From NCBI GenBank assembly GCA_040217795.1, contig JBEHWK010000004.1, forward strand, positions 13,206 to 77,205: 64,000 nucleotides of DNA, given 5' to 3'. Shown piece after piece: positions 34,618-43,720 of the stretch. This stretch comes from Clostridium_T sp040217795 (lineage in GTDB: Bacteria; Bacillota; Clostridia; Clostridiales; Clostridiaceae). The notes under the pieces were generated by a model. The model was not told the origin of the DNA. It saw nothing but the letters and a program-made list of their open reading frames with translations, and searched no databases. How positions within the stretch are numbered: position 1 is the first letter of the stretch; each line of letters begins with the position of its first letter. A program made the translations under genes and the position numbers.

Positions 34618-35700
34618 CTATTTTGCTTCTTTGATATATTTAATAACCAGTTCTCCAATTTCTTTTGTTCCAACCAGTTTATTTCCTTCACTCATTATAT
34701 CGCCTGTTCTGTATCCATCTTCAAGAACTTTTTCAACAGCATTCTCTATTTCTTCAGCTTCCTTCATAAGTCCGAAAGAATACTTAAGCATCATTGCACC
34801 TGATAAAATTGTTGCCAGCGGATTTGCAATTCCTTTTCCAGCTATGTCAGGAGCTGATCCATGGATTGGTTCATACATTCCAAGGGTACCGTCACCTAAG
34901 CTTGCTGATGGAAGCATTCCTATAGATCCTGTAATCATTGATGCTTCATCTGAAAGTATATCTCCGAATAAATTTGAAGTAACTATTACGTCAAATTGTC
35001 TTGGGTTCTTAACTAACTGCATTGCTGCATTGTCAACATATTGTCTGTCAAGTTCAACTTCAGGATAGTTTTTGTGAACTTCATCCACAACTCTTCTCCA
35101 TAGTCTTGAACTTTCAAGAATGTTAGCTTTATCAACCAATGTAACTTTTTTATTTCTTTTCATCGCTGTTTCAAAAGCTATTTTAGCAATTCTTCTTATT
35201 TCTGTAGTGCTGTACTTTTCTGTATCAGAAGCAATTTCTTCATCGCCTTCTTTAACCAGGTTTCTTTCTCCGAAGTATATTCCTCCAGTCAGCTCTCTTA
35301 CAACACATATGTCAATTCCATCGCCTATTATAGAATCCTTTAGCGGTGAAGCATCTCTTAGCGGTGCATGCAACACAGCTGGTCTTAAGTTGCAGTAAAG
35401 TCCCAAACCGCCTCTTAATCCCAATAACGCTTGTTCTGGTCTTATCTTTGCTGTAGGATCATCCCATTTAGGACCTCCAACTGCACCTAATAAAACTGAA
35501 TCACTATTTTTACATGCTTCAAGTGTCTCAGCAGGTAACGGAGTTCCCTTTTCATCTATAGCGATTCCACCTGCTAAAACATATTCATAATTAAATGTGT
35601 GAGAATACTTTTCTCCAATAAGATCCAGCACCTTTATAGTTTCGTTTATAACTTCTGGACCTATTCCATCCCCTGGTATTACAGCTATTTTATATTCCAT
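34618..35700 (-). CDS. leuB: 3-isopropylmalate dehydrogenase (also beta-methylmalate in the citramalate route)
   Basis: An NAD-dependent beta-decarboxylating dehydrogenase of 360 residues. The start IAVIPGDGIGPEV, the substrate motif VRELTGGIYFGE, and the C-terminal EPIHGSAPDIAGKGIANP are typical of LeuB. It acts in leucine synthesis and also on beta-methyl-malate when isoleucine is made from citramalate. Its place directly after cimA supports the second use. No leuCD or leuA gene is in the window, so those must lie elsewhere. ACAGGAGG precedes the ATG. Confidence 0.95.
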   Translation of the reverse strand: MEYKIAVIPGDGIGPEVINETIKVLDLIGEKYSHTFNYEYVLAGGIAIDEKGTPLPAETLEACKNSDSVLLGAVGGPKWDDPTAKIRPEQALLGLRGGLGLYCNLRPAVLHAPLRDASPLKDSIIGDGIDICVVRELTGGIYFGERNLVKEGDEEIASDTEKYSTTEIRRIAKIAFETAMKRNKKVTLVDKANILESSRLWRRVVDEVHKNYPEVELDRQYVDNAAMQLVKNPRQFDVIVTSNLFGDILSDEASMITGSIGMLPSASLGDGTLGMYEPIHGSAPDIAGKGIANPLATILSGAMMLKYSFGLMKEAEEIENAVEKVLEDGYRTGDIMSEGNKLVGTKEIGELVIKYIKEAK

Positions 35701-35812
35701 GATTAACCTCCTGTTTGTTCTTCACTTTATTTTATATTATTTATTGTTTTTTATATATTCACCAAGCCCATTGTTTTTGGGTCATGGTCATGCGCACTAA
35801 AATCTCTCTTAC

Positions 35813-37405
35813 TTAAAAATATGTTCTTACTTTTCTTTCAATATCTTTTATCAATTTATATTCAATGGAATCCACAAGGGCAATCCAGCTTGCTTCAATA
35901 ATATCTCTGGATACTCCTACGGTAGTCCAATTTTCACTTCCGTCTGAAGATTCAATAAGCACTCTCACTGAAGACTCTGTAGCTGACCCTTCATCTAATA
36001 CTCTTACCTTATAGTCCACAAGCCTGATATGCTTCAGCTGAGGATAAAATACCTCTAAAGCCTTTCTCAAGGCCTTGTCTAATGCATTTACCGGACCATC
36101 CCCCTCTGCTGCTGTAATCTCATCTTTGCCATCAACATTTATGTTTACAAAGGCTGTTGATGTGAAGTTAGCTTTGAATGAAGGATGTTCTCCTATAACC
36201 TTAAAACTGTTAAGGGTAAAGAATGGCTTGTATTTTCCGATTATTTTTCTTATTACCAGCTCTACAGTTCCCTCTGCGCCTTCGAATTGATATCCCTGGT
36301 GCTCCAGTTCCTTGAGTTTATCTATAACCGTCTGAACTTCCTGACTTTCCTTTGAATAGTTAGGAAATAATTTTTGAACTTCTTTAAGTATCGTGCTCTT
36401 ACCGCCTACTTCTGAAACAAGTATCCTTCTGCTGTTTCCTACTTCTTCCGGATTTATATGCTCATAGGATTTAGGTTCCTTTACCACTGCATCTATATGC
36501 ATTCCGCCTTTATGTGCAAAAGCAGCGTTTCCTACATAAGGAGTATCATCCTTAAGCAGAATGTTTGATATTTCTGAAAGAGCCATTGCTGCAGATTTAA
36601 GATTTACCAGTTGTTCTTTTTCAATAACGTCAATATCCATCTTTAACATCAATGTAGGTATTATGGAACTTAAATTTGCATTCCCGCATCTTTCACCAAT
36701 GCCTAAAAATGTTCCCTGTACATGATTTGCGCCTGCATCAACTGCAAGTATAGAGTTAGCTACTGCCGTTCCCATATCATTGTGACAGTGGATTCCTATG
36801 TTTCCTCCTACAATATTCTTTACCTCTGAAGTAATATCATATATTTCCTTAGGAGTGGTTCCTCCATTTGTATCGCATAACACTACCACTTCCGCACCTG
36901 CATCCCTGGCAACCTTCAATGTTTCCATTGCATAATCCCTGTCGCTTTTATAACCGTCAAAAAAATGTTCCGCATCAAAAATAACTTCTTTTCCATTTGC
37001 CTTCAGATATTCTACTGATTCTTTTATAAGCTTTAGATTTTCTTCCAGTGTTGTTTTAAGAATATCCCTTACATGAAAACCAGAACTCTTTCCGAATATT
37101 GTAACAGCATCTGTTTTTGCTTCCAGCAGATTCTGAAGGTTTTTATCTTCCTGGACGCTGACCCCGATCCTTCTTGTGCTTCCAAATGCCACAAGTTTTG
37201 TTTTCTGTAATTTCAATGCTTGGGCTTTCTGAAAAAACTCCATATCCTTTGGATTTGATCCGGGATTTCCGGCTTCTACATAATGTACTCCCAAATCATC
37301 TAATTCTCTGACAATTTTAAGTTTGTCCTCAACTGAAAAGGATATTCCTTGTCCCTGAGCACCATCTCTTAAGGTTGAATCAAGAATAAATACCTTATTA
37401 CTCAT
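35813..37405 (-). CDS. cimA: (R)-citramalate synthase
   Basis: It condenses acetyl-CoA and pyruvate to citramalate, starting a threonine-independent route to 2-oxobutyrate and isoleucine. The HMGL-like TIM barrel opens LDSTLRDGAQGQGISFSVED, has metal ligands in GIHCHNDMGTAVANS, and ends in a LeuA-type regulatory domain with VRVLIESSDGSENWTTVGVS. Length is 530 residues. The early AQGQGISFS pattern and length match citramalate synthase rather than 2-isopropylmalate synthase. It lies between ilvN and leuB behind a leader with a proposed isoleucine specifier, which supports this reading. Confidence 0.93.
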   Translation of the reverse strand: MSNKVFILDSTLRDGAQGQGISFSVEDKLKIVRELDDLGVHYVEAGNPGSNPKDMEFFQKAQALKLQKTKLVAFGSTRRIGVSVQEDKNLQNLLEAKTDAVTIFGKSSGFHVRDILKTTLEENLKLIKESVEYLKANGKEVIFDAEHFFDGYKSDRDYAMETLKVARDAGAEVVVLCDTNGGTTPKEIYDITSEVKNIVGGNIGIHCHNDMGTAVANSILAVDAGANHVQGTFLGIGERCGNANLSSIIPTLMLKMDIDVIEKEQLVNLKSAAMALSEISNILLKDDTPYVGNAAFAHKGGMHIDAVVKEPKSYEHINPEEVGNSRRILVSEVGGKSTILKEVQKLFPNYSKESQEVQTVIDKLKELEHQGYQFEGAEGTVELVIRKIIGKYKPFFTLNSFKVIGEHPSFKANFTSTAFVNINVDGKDEITAAEGDGPVNALDKALRKALEVFYPQLKHIRLVDYKVRVLDEGSATESSVRVLIESSDGSENWTTVGVSRDIIEASWIALVDSIEYKLIKDIERKVRTYF

Positions 37406-37440
37406 CGCTAACCTCTCCTATTATTAATTATCCTCAACAA

Positions 37441-37956
37441 CTATGCTTTGAAGTATTCCCTATGAGAGTTTATATCTTTTTCCCCTCTTTCAAGAGCCGC
37501 AAGACCTGTTCTTACCATTTCTCTTATTCCATACTCTTCCATAAGCTTGATAAGTGCTGCAACCTTGCTTTCATCTCCGGTAAGCTCAATTGTCAAGGTA
37601 TCACTTGAGATATCAATTACCTTACATCTGAAAATCTTCACAATTTCATTAATTGCAGCCCTTTGAGCCGTATCTGCCTGTACTTTTATAAGAACTAATT
37701 CTCTGTAAACTGAATCTTCCTGATCAAGTTCCACAACCTGACCTACATCCTCAAGTTTAGCCAGCTGCTTTTTAACCTGTTCAACAGTGTCGCTGTCTGC
37801 AAACATAGTTATAGTCATTCTTGACAACTCAGGTTTTTCCGTTCTTCCTACAGTAAGGCTGTCAATATTGTATCCACGTCTTGAAAACAATCCTGCAACT
37901 CTGCTTAAAACTCCGGAAGAGTTCTTTACTAAAACTGATAAGACATGCTTATCCAT
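37441..37956 (-). CDS. ilvN: Acetolactate synthase small (regulatory) subunit
   Basis: A 171-residue subunit that gives valine feedback control to IlvB. The N-terminal ACT domain is KHVLSVLVKNSSGVLSRVAG with LFSRRGYNIDSLTVG, and a C-terminal small-subunit domain follows. The open frame extends 37 codons upstream through the leader terminator, but the ATG at 37956 has AGAGGGGGTG before it and matches the family start. It is the first gene of the operon, 28 bases after the leader's terminator hairpin. Confidence 0.95.
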   Translation of the reverse strand: MDKHVLSVLVKNSSGVLSRVAGLFSRRGYNIDSLTVGRTEKPELSRMTITMFADSDTVEQVKKQLAKLEDVGQVVELDQEDSVYRELVLIKVQADTAQRAAINEIVKIFRCKVIDISSDTLTIELTGDESKVAALIKLMEEYGIREMVRTGLAALERGEKDINSHREYFKA

Positions 37957-37984
37957 TAAAACACCCCCTCTTGTATAAACAAAA

Positions 37985-38230
37985 CCCACCCTTGATGATA
38001 TAATCATAAGAGGTGGGAATATAAACATATCTTCCGCCTTAAACACAATATCACTAGGTTCTAACAAACCCTTGCTTTTAACGGGGCTTACCGGTAGTCG
38101 CCTACTTATTACTCCATAGTAATTTTCGGGACCCTGCTCAGGAGTGATAAATATTTAGTAAAAGTATCGGCTCACAGCAATTACCGACTCTCTGAAACTT
38201 TTATTCCAAATACTAGTCTCCATCTCAGCA
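37985..38230 (-). promoter_or_regulatory. T-box-like leader of the ilvN operon (proposed isoleucine specifier)
   Basis: Read on the minus strand, the leader has a Stem I start AGAGAGTCGGTAATTGCTGT, then GAGCCGATAC, a candidate specifier ATC followed by ACTCCTGAGC, and a GTAGGCGACTACCGGTAAGC stretch typical of clostridial T-box stems. It ends in a terminator, CCCACC / GGTGGG, with TTTTGTTT after it (37985-38017). The usual antiterminator consensus TGGNACCGCG is not found between them. Thus the overall layout says T-box, but the tRNA acceptor-end contact is not canonical. Boundaries and codon choice are my reading. Confidence 0.65.
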
Positions 38231-38278
38231 TTTATTTTAAGGTCAAGTATTTATTTTTAATTTCTATTTGCATAAATT

Positions 38279-38307
38279 ATTGTACATTTAAATATTAAAT
38301 TCGTCAA
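38279..38307 (-). promoter_or_regulatory. Candidate promoter of the ilvN-cimA-leuB-ilvB-ilvC operon
   Basis: On the minus strand TTGACG (38302-38307) and TACAAT (38279-38284) are exactly 17 bases apart. Transcription would begin near 38272 and run through the T-box-like leader, giving a leader of about 315 bases. Confidence 0.6.
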
Positions 38308-38505
38308 TAGTTTATGGTTTTTTTATTATATATTTAACAATTTTTGTTCAGTATTAACAATTTCAAAAAAGCAACTTTATTATATTAACATTATACAAAT
38401 TAAAATTACCCTTTTCATCCATGTTACTGCTGATATATTTTTTTGTCAATTACTTTTATCTCAATTCTGAATATTTAAAAAAATCCCTTCACCAAGGTAT
38501 AATAT

Positions 38506-38640
38506 TTATTCAATTGTTTCTCCCTGAAAGTTTTTATATTCCGGAGGGTTCTTTTCAGTTCCTCTGTTATTCTGACTGTCATGGAGCCTTTTCCTTCTCT
38601 GTCCTTTTTGCAAAGCATTATTCTGTTTTGTTTTTGCCAT
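38506..38640 (-). CDS. Small basic hydrophilic protein (44 residues), SASP-like in character
   Basis: A 44-codon gene begins MAKTKQNNALQKGQRRKRLH and ends FQGETIE. It is rich in Lys, Arg, Gln and Asn and has no hydrophobic segment. AAAGGAGTGATTACA lies directly before the ATG. The composition resembles small spore proteins of Clostridia, but no family motif is certain. It stands alone between the ilv leader and the phosphoesterase gene, in the same direction as both. Confidence 0.7.
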   Translation of the reverse strand: MAKTKQNNALQKGQRRKRLHDSQNNRGTEKNPPEYKNFQGETIE

Positions 38641-38752
38641 TGTAATCACTCCTTTCAATTATTATTTTCTACTATTTTGAATATATTAATTCTTAAAAAA
38701 CAAAAAGATTAAGATACAAGATTTCACCGTGTATCCCAACCTTCAAAAATTG

Positions 38753-40012
38753 TCACTCCTGCTGAAGGGGAGTGAATAAATATCCCATAAGTAAAATTAA
38801 GTTATCTTTAATTGTTTTTATTACTGACTTGTCCTTCGTTTTAAAAGATGCACTTAAATAATCTTCACTTTCCTTTCCAAAGGGTTCCACTGCCTTGATT
38901 TTCAGTCTGTATTTAGTATTCTTCATAAGTCCTGAAAGCTTCAACGTTAATTTTTTTCTTGATTTACTTAAATAAAAATCCGAAAAAGCCAGAAATTCTT
39001 TATGGAGTTTTCCAGTTATATTATCTATAATCTGAATTTTATAAGAATGTATGAATTCCTCATGTTTTCCTTTATCAAATGTTACAGTTACTGAATTAGG
39101 CGTTACTTCCTGCAATTTCACATTCTTTTTTGAGAAATACGGTCTTATTCCTGATAAATATCTGTCATCAGTGTATTTAAACTTGGATTTATCATTTATA
39201 TCCTCAATAGTCCATTCCTTATCCAGTACTTTTCCTTTTGCGAAGTCTACAGGATTGATTGTAACTCTGTTGTTTTCATCCACATTAACCAACAGCCCTT
39301 GTGAAAACTCCTCTGCCCTGGGTGGAACACTTCCGTTTATTTTTCCACTCTCCATCTCAACGTAACTTACTGAAGCAGTTCCAACAGAAGTAAAATCCCT
39401 TTGATGAATAGACCTGGGATCATTTAATGGATGATGTGAGTGGCCTGTAAAAGTCACAACTTGAGGATAATCTTTTAAAACATCATAAAAAGCCCTGCTG
39501 CTCCATTCTTCACTTCCATATACGGTATTTGCTATATGTTGGTGCACTGTGAAAAATATAGGCTTATGAGGATTATCTTTTTTAGCTGCTTCCAATCTGT
39601 CTTTCACCCACAGTATAAGCTTTGGAGAAAAATAACCATCTCTCCTTCTTCCTTCTGTACTGACTGAAATAAAATGAAATCCCTTTATTACTTTGTGAGT
39701 ATGAATTGAAGTCCCTGTACTTTTTTCAAATCTTTTCTGCGCAAAGCTAATCGGCAACCCGTTCCAGTAATCATGATTGCCCATAACAAAGACTTTTTCG
39801 CTCTGAGGATTTCCATACCTTCTGTATATTTCCCGGAACTTGCTGTACTCTGCCGCCTTGCCTCTATGGGTAATGTCGCCGGCAATAAGCACTGCATCCA
39901 ACTCAGGTCGTAACTTATTCATTACAACCAAAGCCCTTTTAAACTTCTTGTCATCTTCATCAGACTTACTCTTAATATGAATATCACTTATCACTGCAAA
40001 TGACACCTTCAT
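38753..40012 (-). CDS. Calcineurin-like metallophosphoesterase with a fibronectin-III-like C-terminal domain
   Basis: A 419-residue protein. The metal ligands of the family are visible in order: VISDIHIKS, IAGDITHRG, MGNHDYWNG, FFTVHQH and TFTGHSHHPLN. The last 120 residues form a strand-rich domain with SVTVTFDKG and NTKYRLKIKAVEPFG, resembling fibronectin type III. No signal peptide is present, which is odd for such an architecture and suggests a cytoplasmic or non-classically exported enzyme. Substrate is unknown. GGAGAAG precedes the ATG. It is 93 bases downstream of glmM, with a terminator between. Confidence 0.85.
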   Translation of the reverse strand: MKVSFAVISDIHIKSKSDEDDKKFKRALVVMNKLRPELDAVLIAGDITHRGKAAEYSKFREIYRRYGNPQSEKVFVMGNHDYWNGLPISFAQKRFEKSTGTSIHTHKVIKGFHFISVSTEGRRRDGYFSPKLILWVKDRLEAAKKDNPHKPIFFTVHQHIANTVYGSEEWSSRAFYDVLKDYPQVVTFTGHSHHPLNDPRSIHQRDFTSVGTASVSYVEMESGKINGSVPPRAEEFSQGLLVNVDENNRVTINPVDFAKGKVLDKEWTIEDINDKSKFKYTDDRYLSGIRPYFSKKNVKLQEVTPNSVTVTFDKGKHEEFIHSYKIQIIDNITGKLHKEFLAFSDFYLSKSRKKLTLKLSGLMKNTKYRLKIKAVEPFGKESEDYLSASFKTKDKSVIKTIKDNLILLMGYLFTPLQQE

Positions 40013-40051
40013 TATATCTTCTCCTCATAAAAAATATATTTAGAAAAAATA

Positions 40052-40084
40052 AAACCGTAACAAAAATACTTTCATTACGGCTTT
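40052..40084 (-). terminator. Intrinsic terminator after glmM
   Basis: AACCGTAA / TTACGGCTT hairpin. On the minus strand it is followed by TTTTATTTTTTC. Confidence 0.78.
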
Positions 40085-40105
40085 ACAAGTCTGTCAATCA
40101 TATAT

Positions 40106-41455
40106 TTAGCTGTTAGCTTTTTTCTCTATTAATGCTCCTAAAGCTTTAGCCATGTTGTCAATCTCTTCCTGATTTTCCCCTTCCAGCATTACCCTTACTA
40201 AAGGTTCTGTTCCTGAAGGTCTTATCAACACTCTTCCGCATCCATGAAGCGCTTCTTCAATTTTCTTTATTTCAGTTATTATTTCTTCATCCTTTTCATG
40301 AATATCTTTTTTATCGTTAGGAATTCTCGCATTCACTAATACTTGTGGCAATTCCTTCATGATTGATGCTAGTTCACTCAAAGATTTACCGCTTCTTTTA
40401 ATTGTTGAAGTTACTTGAAGAGCTGTAACCAGACCGTCACCAGTAGTGTTATAATCCAGGAATATAATATGTCCTGATTGTTCTCCCCCTAATACATGGC
40501 CGCTTTTGATCATCTCTTCCAAAACATATCTATCCCCAACTTTAGTAATAGAAGTTTTTATTCCTTCTTTTTCACAAGCCAGAATAAGTCCCAAATTGCT
40601 CATTACAGTCACGACTAAAGTATCATCCTTCAATCTTCCAAGCTCTTTAAGATGCTTTGCACATAAAGTCATGATATAATCTCCATGTATAAGTTTGCCT
40701 TTCTCATCTACTGCTAAACATCTGTCTGCATCTCCGTCAAATGCAAAACCTACATGACATCCTTTTCTAACTACATAGTCCATTAACTCTTCAGGATGAG
40801 TTGATCCGCATTTTTCATTTATATTTGTTCCATCCGGATTATCATTTATTACATATACTTCTGCCCCAAGATCCCTGAATGCTTTAACTGCTGCAGAATA
40901 GCATGCTCCATTTGCACAATCCAATGCAACCTTTATCCCTCTTAGATCTACTGAAATAGTATTCTTTGCAAATTCTATATAGTCCTCCAATGCACCAATT
41001 TCTTCAATTTTCCTGCCCAGGTTAACCCCTGTCGGACTAGGTACATCCTGACATCCTGTTTCTATAACCCTTTGAATCTCATCTTCCAATTCATCAGATA
41101 GTTTGTATCCTCTGTCATCAAAAAATTTTATTCCGTTATATTCAACAGGATTATGGGATGCTGAAATCATTATACCTGCATCTGCTCCATATTCTCTGGT
41201 TAAGTATGCTACAGCTGGTGTAGGTATTACCCCTAAAGAAATAGCCTCAGCTCCAACAGAAAGTATTCCGGCTATAAGGGCAGATTCTAACATATCTCCT
41301 GAAATTCTGGTATCTTTTGCGACTAAAATTTTGGGTTTATGAGTTCCCTCAGTTAATACATAAGCTCCGGCTCTTCCCAGATTATAAGCTAATTCTGATG
41401 TAAGCTCTGTATTTGCTATTCCTCTCACACCATCTGTTCCAAACATTCTCTCCAT
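40106..41455 (-). CDS. glmM: Phosphoglucosamine mutase
   Basis: It converts glucosamine-6-phosphate to glucosamine-1-phosphate for UDP-GlcNAc synthesis. The start is MERMFGTDGVRGIANTELT, the phospho-serine loop is GIMISASHNPVEYNG, the metal-binding loop is FDGDADRCL, and the sugar loop is GGEQSGHII. The phosphate-binding RPSGTEPLVRVMLEG closes the protein. Length is 449 residues. AGAGG precedes the ATG. It is in the same direction as cdaA-cdaR at 46.7-48.7 kb, with which glmM is often clustered in Firmicutes, but here several genes intervene. Confidence 0.97.
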   Translation of the reverse strand: MERMFGTDGVRGIANTELTSELAYNLGRAGAYVLTEGTHKPKILVAKDTRISGDMLESALIAGILSVGAEAISLGVIPTPAVAYLTREYGADAGIMISASHNPVEYNGIKFFDDRGYKLSDELEDEIQRVIETGCQDVPSPTGVNLGRKIEEIGALEDYIEFAKNTISVDLRGIKVALDCANGACYSAAVKAFRDLGAEVYVINDNPDGTNINEKCGSTHPEELMDYVVRKGCHVGFAFDGDADRCLAVDEKGKLIHGDYIMTLCAKHLKELGRLKDDTLVVTVMSNLGLILACEKEGIKTSITKVGDRYVLEEMIKSGHVLGGEQSGHIIFLDYNTTGDGLVTALQVTSTIKRSGKSLSELASIMKELPQVLVNARIPNDKKDIHEKDEEIITEIKKIEEALHGCGRVLIRPSGTEPLVRVMLEGENQEEIDNMAKALGALIEKKANS

Positions 41456-41494
41456 AAAAATTTACCTCTTTCTTTCGTTGTCTACGACTTACTT

Positions 41495-41629
41495 TTATAC
41501 CTTATATTTATGTTTTTTATCTTCTGTTTTTTTCATTTTTTCTAATTTTTCAATCTTTATGTTCATAACGACTCCACCTACTACGAGAGCACCTACTAAT
41601 AATAAAGATATAATAACTTCAATAGACAT
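41495..41629 (-). CDS. Short single-pass membrane protein (44 residues)
   Basis: The peptide begins MSIEVIISLLLVGALVVGGV, giving one membrane helix, and ends with a Lys-rich cytoplasmic tail (KIEKLEKMKKTEDKKHKYKV). AGGAGGGAAAGTT lies directly before the ATG, which is strong support. It lies between the AIM24 gene and glmM on the same strand, 40 bases from each, so it is probably co-transcribed. No family is recognised. Confidence 0.7.
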   Translation of the reverse strand: MSIEVIISLLLVGALVVGGVVMNIKIEKLEKMKKTEDKKHKYKV

Positions 41630-41669
41630 AACTTTCCCTCCTTATACAACAAGCAACCTATAAGTTATC

Positions 41670-42503
41670 CTAATGGTCTTCATCCTCCTCATCTTCCGAT
41701 TCAGTCTTGTATTCAGGGTTCTTCATGACTAATCTGTCGTATACGCTTTTAGTAGGAATAAGCCAAACTTGACCTGTTCCCCTATAGACATTCACAAAAC
41801 CTTCACGGGAGGTAATTGAGCTGATAATTGATTTTGCAGCTTTTTCAACTGTAAAATCAATTTCACCACTTCTAAGTATAACAAAATTACCATCTACTTT
41901 TAAAGTATCATTTATCAAAGTGCACTTAAAAATTTCTTTTTCAGGTACAGGTATCTCTAAAACAACAATCCCGCTTCCTGAAAGTTTTACCTGGAACAAC
42001 CCTTCATCAGCCCAAGCCACAGCACTGGCCCTTTTTATTCTGGATGCTCCTATTTTGACAGTTTCTTCACATGCAAGAAACAATCCGTCATCCACAATAA
42101 TTTCATCATCTTCCAGTTCAATCAATGCAAAGTTACCAAAGGATGGTTCCAGAAATACTTCTCCCGTACCTTGATAATAAGGCTTGAATACGGCCTCACC
42201 TGTAACCTTGCCTGTAAAAATCTTTTTACCTAGTCCCACTACTCCACCAACCTTGTTGCTTACAACTATATTTCCCTTCATATAGCTTAGTCTTCCTGGT
42301 TCTATATACACTGCACTTTCATCTAAAATAATCCTTATCTGTTTTAGCCTGATCCCTGCATCCTTCATATATTTTAACTTAACAGCACTTTCTGAATCAG
42401 CCCCTCCCTCCAAAGAATCATATTGGAGTACCTGAAAAATTGAGTCACTCTTCATTTCACTGATCATTGTAAGTTTGTTGGTTATATTCAATGATGTTCT
42501 CAC
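41670..42503 (-). CDS. AIM24-family protein
   Basis: A 277-residue beta-rich protein of the AIM24 (DUF124) family. The family pattern is visible in GRLSYMKGNIVVSNKVGG, KPYYQGTGEVFLEPSFGNF and VYRGTGQVWLIPTKS. The last residues are acidic (KTESEDEEDEDH). It begins with GTG at 42503 behind CGGGGTGATT. No signal peptide or enzyme motif is seen. The biochemical role of bacterial members is not established. It is expressed in the same direction as glmM, 125 bases after a terminator that ends the buk transcript. Confidence 0.85.
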   Translation of the reverse strand: MRTSLNITNKLTMISEMKSDSIFQVLQYDSLEGGADSESAVKLKYMKDAGIRLKQIRIILDESAVYIEPGRLSYMKGNIVVSNKVGGVVGLGKKIFTGKVTGEAVFKPYYQGTGEVFLEPSFGNFALIELEDDEIIVDDGLFLACEETVKIGASRIKRASAVAWADEGLFQVKLSGSGIVVLEIPVPEKEIFKCTLINDTLKVDGNFVILRSGEIDFTVEKAAKSIISSITSREGFVNVYRGTGQVWLIPTKSVYDRLVMKNPEYKTESEDEEDEDH

Positions 42504-42576
42504 AGAATCACCCCGTTTTAGATTAATAATACTATTTTACAACCTTTAGAATAAATTCACAACATCACGATAAAAA

Positions 42577-42604
42577 AATAGCAGAGGCTGCAGCCTCTGC
42601 TATT
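42577..42604 (-). terminator. Intrinsic terminator after buk
   Basis: A perfect palindrome AATAGCAGAGGC-TGCA-GCCTCTGCTATT, followed on the minus strand by TTTTTT. Confidence 0.92.
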
Positions 42605-42628
42605 CTTTGCTATATAAGAATTGAAGTC

Positions 42629-43699
42629 TTATTTGTATTCCTTAGAGGTTTCTTCTCCGCTTAATACTCTTATTGCCCCTTGAGCTAAAGCAAGAAGTTC
42701 ATCTTCTCCAGGATATACTACAACAGGCGCGATCCAGGAAACTTTCTTCTTTATATCCCCTGTTACAACATCACTGTACGCTATTCCTCCTGTAAGAATG
42801 ATAGCATCAATTTTTCCTTCAAGAACAACTGAATATTCACCTATAGCTTTTGTAACCTGATGAATGAATGCTCCATAAGCCAATTTCGCTTCTTCATTCC
42901 CTTCTGCCATAAGCTTCAATACATCCCTGGCATCATTTGTATTCATATAAGCAACGTATCCGCCCTTACCAACTAATTTCTTATATATTTCATCTTCAGT
43001 GTACTTACCGCTGAAACATAATTTAACTAAATCTCCTGCTGGAGTGGTACCTGCTCTTTCAGGTGAAAATGGACCTTCACCATCTAACGCATTGTTCACG
43101 TCGATTACTCTTCCTTCTTTATGAGCACCTACAGATACTCCTCCACCCATATGAACAACAACTAAGCTGAAATCTTCATATTTTTTTCCATGTTCTTTAG
43201 CATATCTCTTTGCTACAGCTTTCTGATTCAAAGCATGGAACTTTGATTTTCTAGGCAGTTCAGGAACTCCTGACAATCTAGCCACATCTATTAATTCATC
43301 AACAACAACCGGATCTACTATAAATGCCTTAACACCTATTTCCTTAGCTATGTCATTAGCTAATATTCCTCCAAGATTTGAAGCATGCTGACCCTGCACA
43401 CCTTGTTTCAGATCTTCCAACAGAGCTTCATTAACTTCGTAAGTACCTCCTGGAATAGGCTTTAACATTCCACCTCTTCCCACAACTGCACTTAATGTTT
43501 TTATATCAAAGTTATTATCTTCTAAAACTTTTAAAATTACTTCTTTTCTAAAATCTTTTTGTTCAAATATTGAAGCATATTTACCTATTTCTTCTGAGGA
43601 ATGTCTTAAAGTTTCTTCAAATATTTCTTTTTCATCCTCGTATACACCGATTTTGGTTGAAGTGGAACCTGGATTTATGATCAATAATTTATAAGCCAT
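42629..43699 (-). CDS. buk: Butyrate kinase
   Basis: It converts butyryl phosphate and ADP to butyrate and ATP, the energy-yielding last step of butyrate fermentation. The acetokinase-fold motifs are NPGSTSTKIGVYEDE, VVHMGGGVSVGAHKEGR and LTGGIAYSD. Length is 356 residues, normal for Buk and shorter than acetate kinase. It follows ptb by 21 bases in a two-gene operon. TTAGGGGG precedes the ATG. Branched-chain acyl phosphates may also be used by the family. Confidence 0.96.
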   Translation of the reverse strand: MAYKLLIINPGSTSTKIGVYEDEKEIFEETLRHSSEEIGKYASIFEQKDFRKEVILKVLEDNNFDIKTLSAVVGRGGMLKPIPGGTYEVNEALLEDLKQGVQGQHASNLGGILANDIAKEIGVKAFIVDPVVVDELIDVARLSGVPELPRKSKFHALNQKAVAKRYAKEHGKKYEDFSLVVVHMGGGVSVGAHKEGRVIDVNNALDGEGPFSPERAGTTPAGDLVKLCFSGKYTEDEIYKKLVGKGGYVAYMNTNDARDVLKLMAEGNEEAKLAYGAFIHQVTKAIGEYSVVLEGKIDAIILTGGIAYSDVVTGDIKKKVSWIAPVVVYPGEDELLALAQGAIRVLSGEETSKEYK

Positions 43700-43720
43700 C
43701 TTAGTAATCCCCCTAAGTAA

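Noticed and set aside
34604..35068. A 154-codon plus-strand open frame opposite leuB
   Set aside because: It is antisense to a firm leuB gene, shows Ser/Ile-rich composition of a complement frame, and has no start signals.
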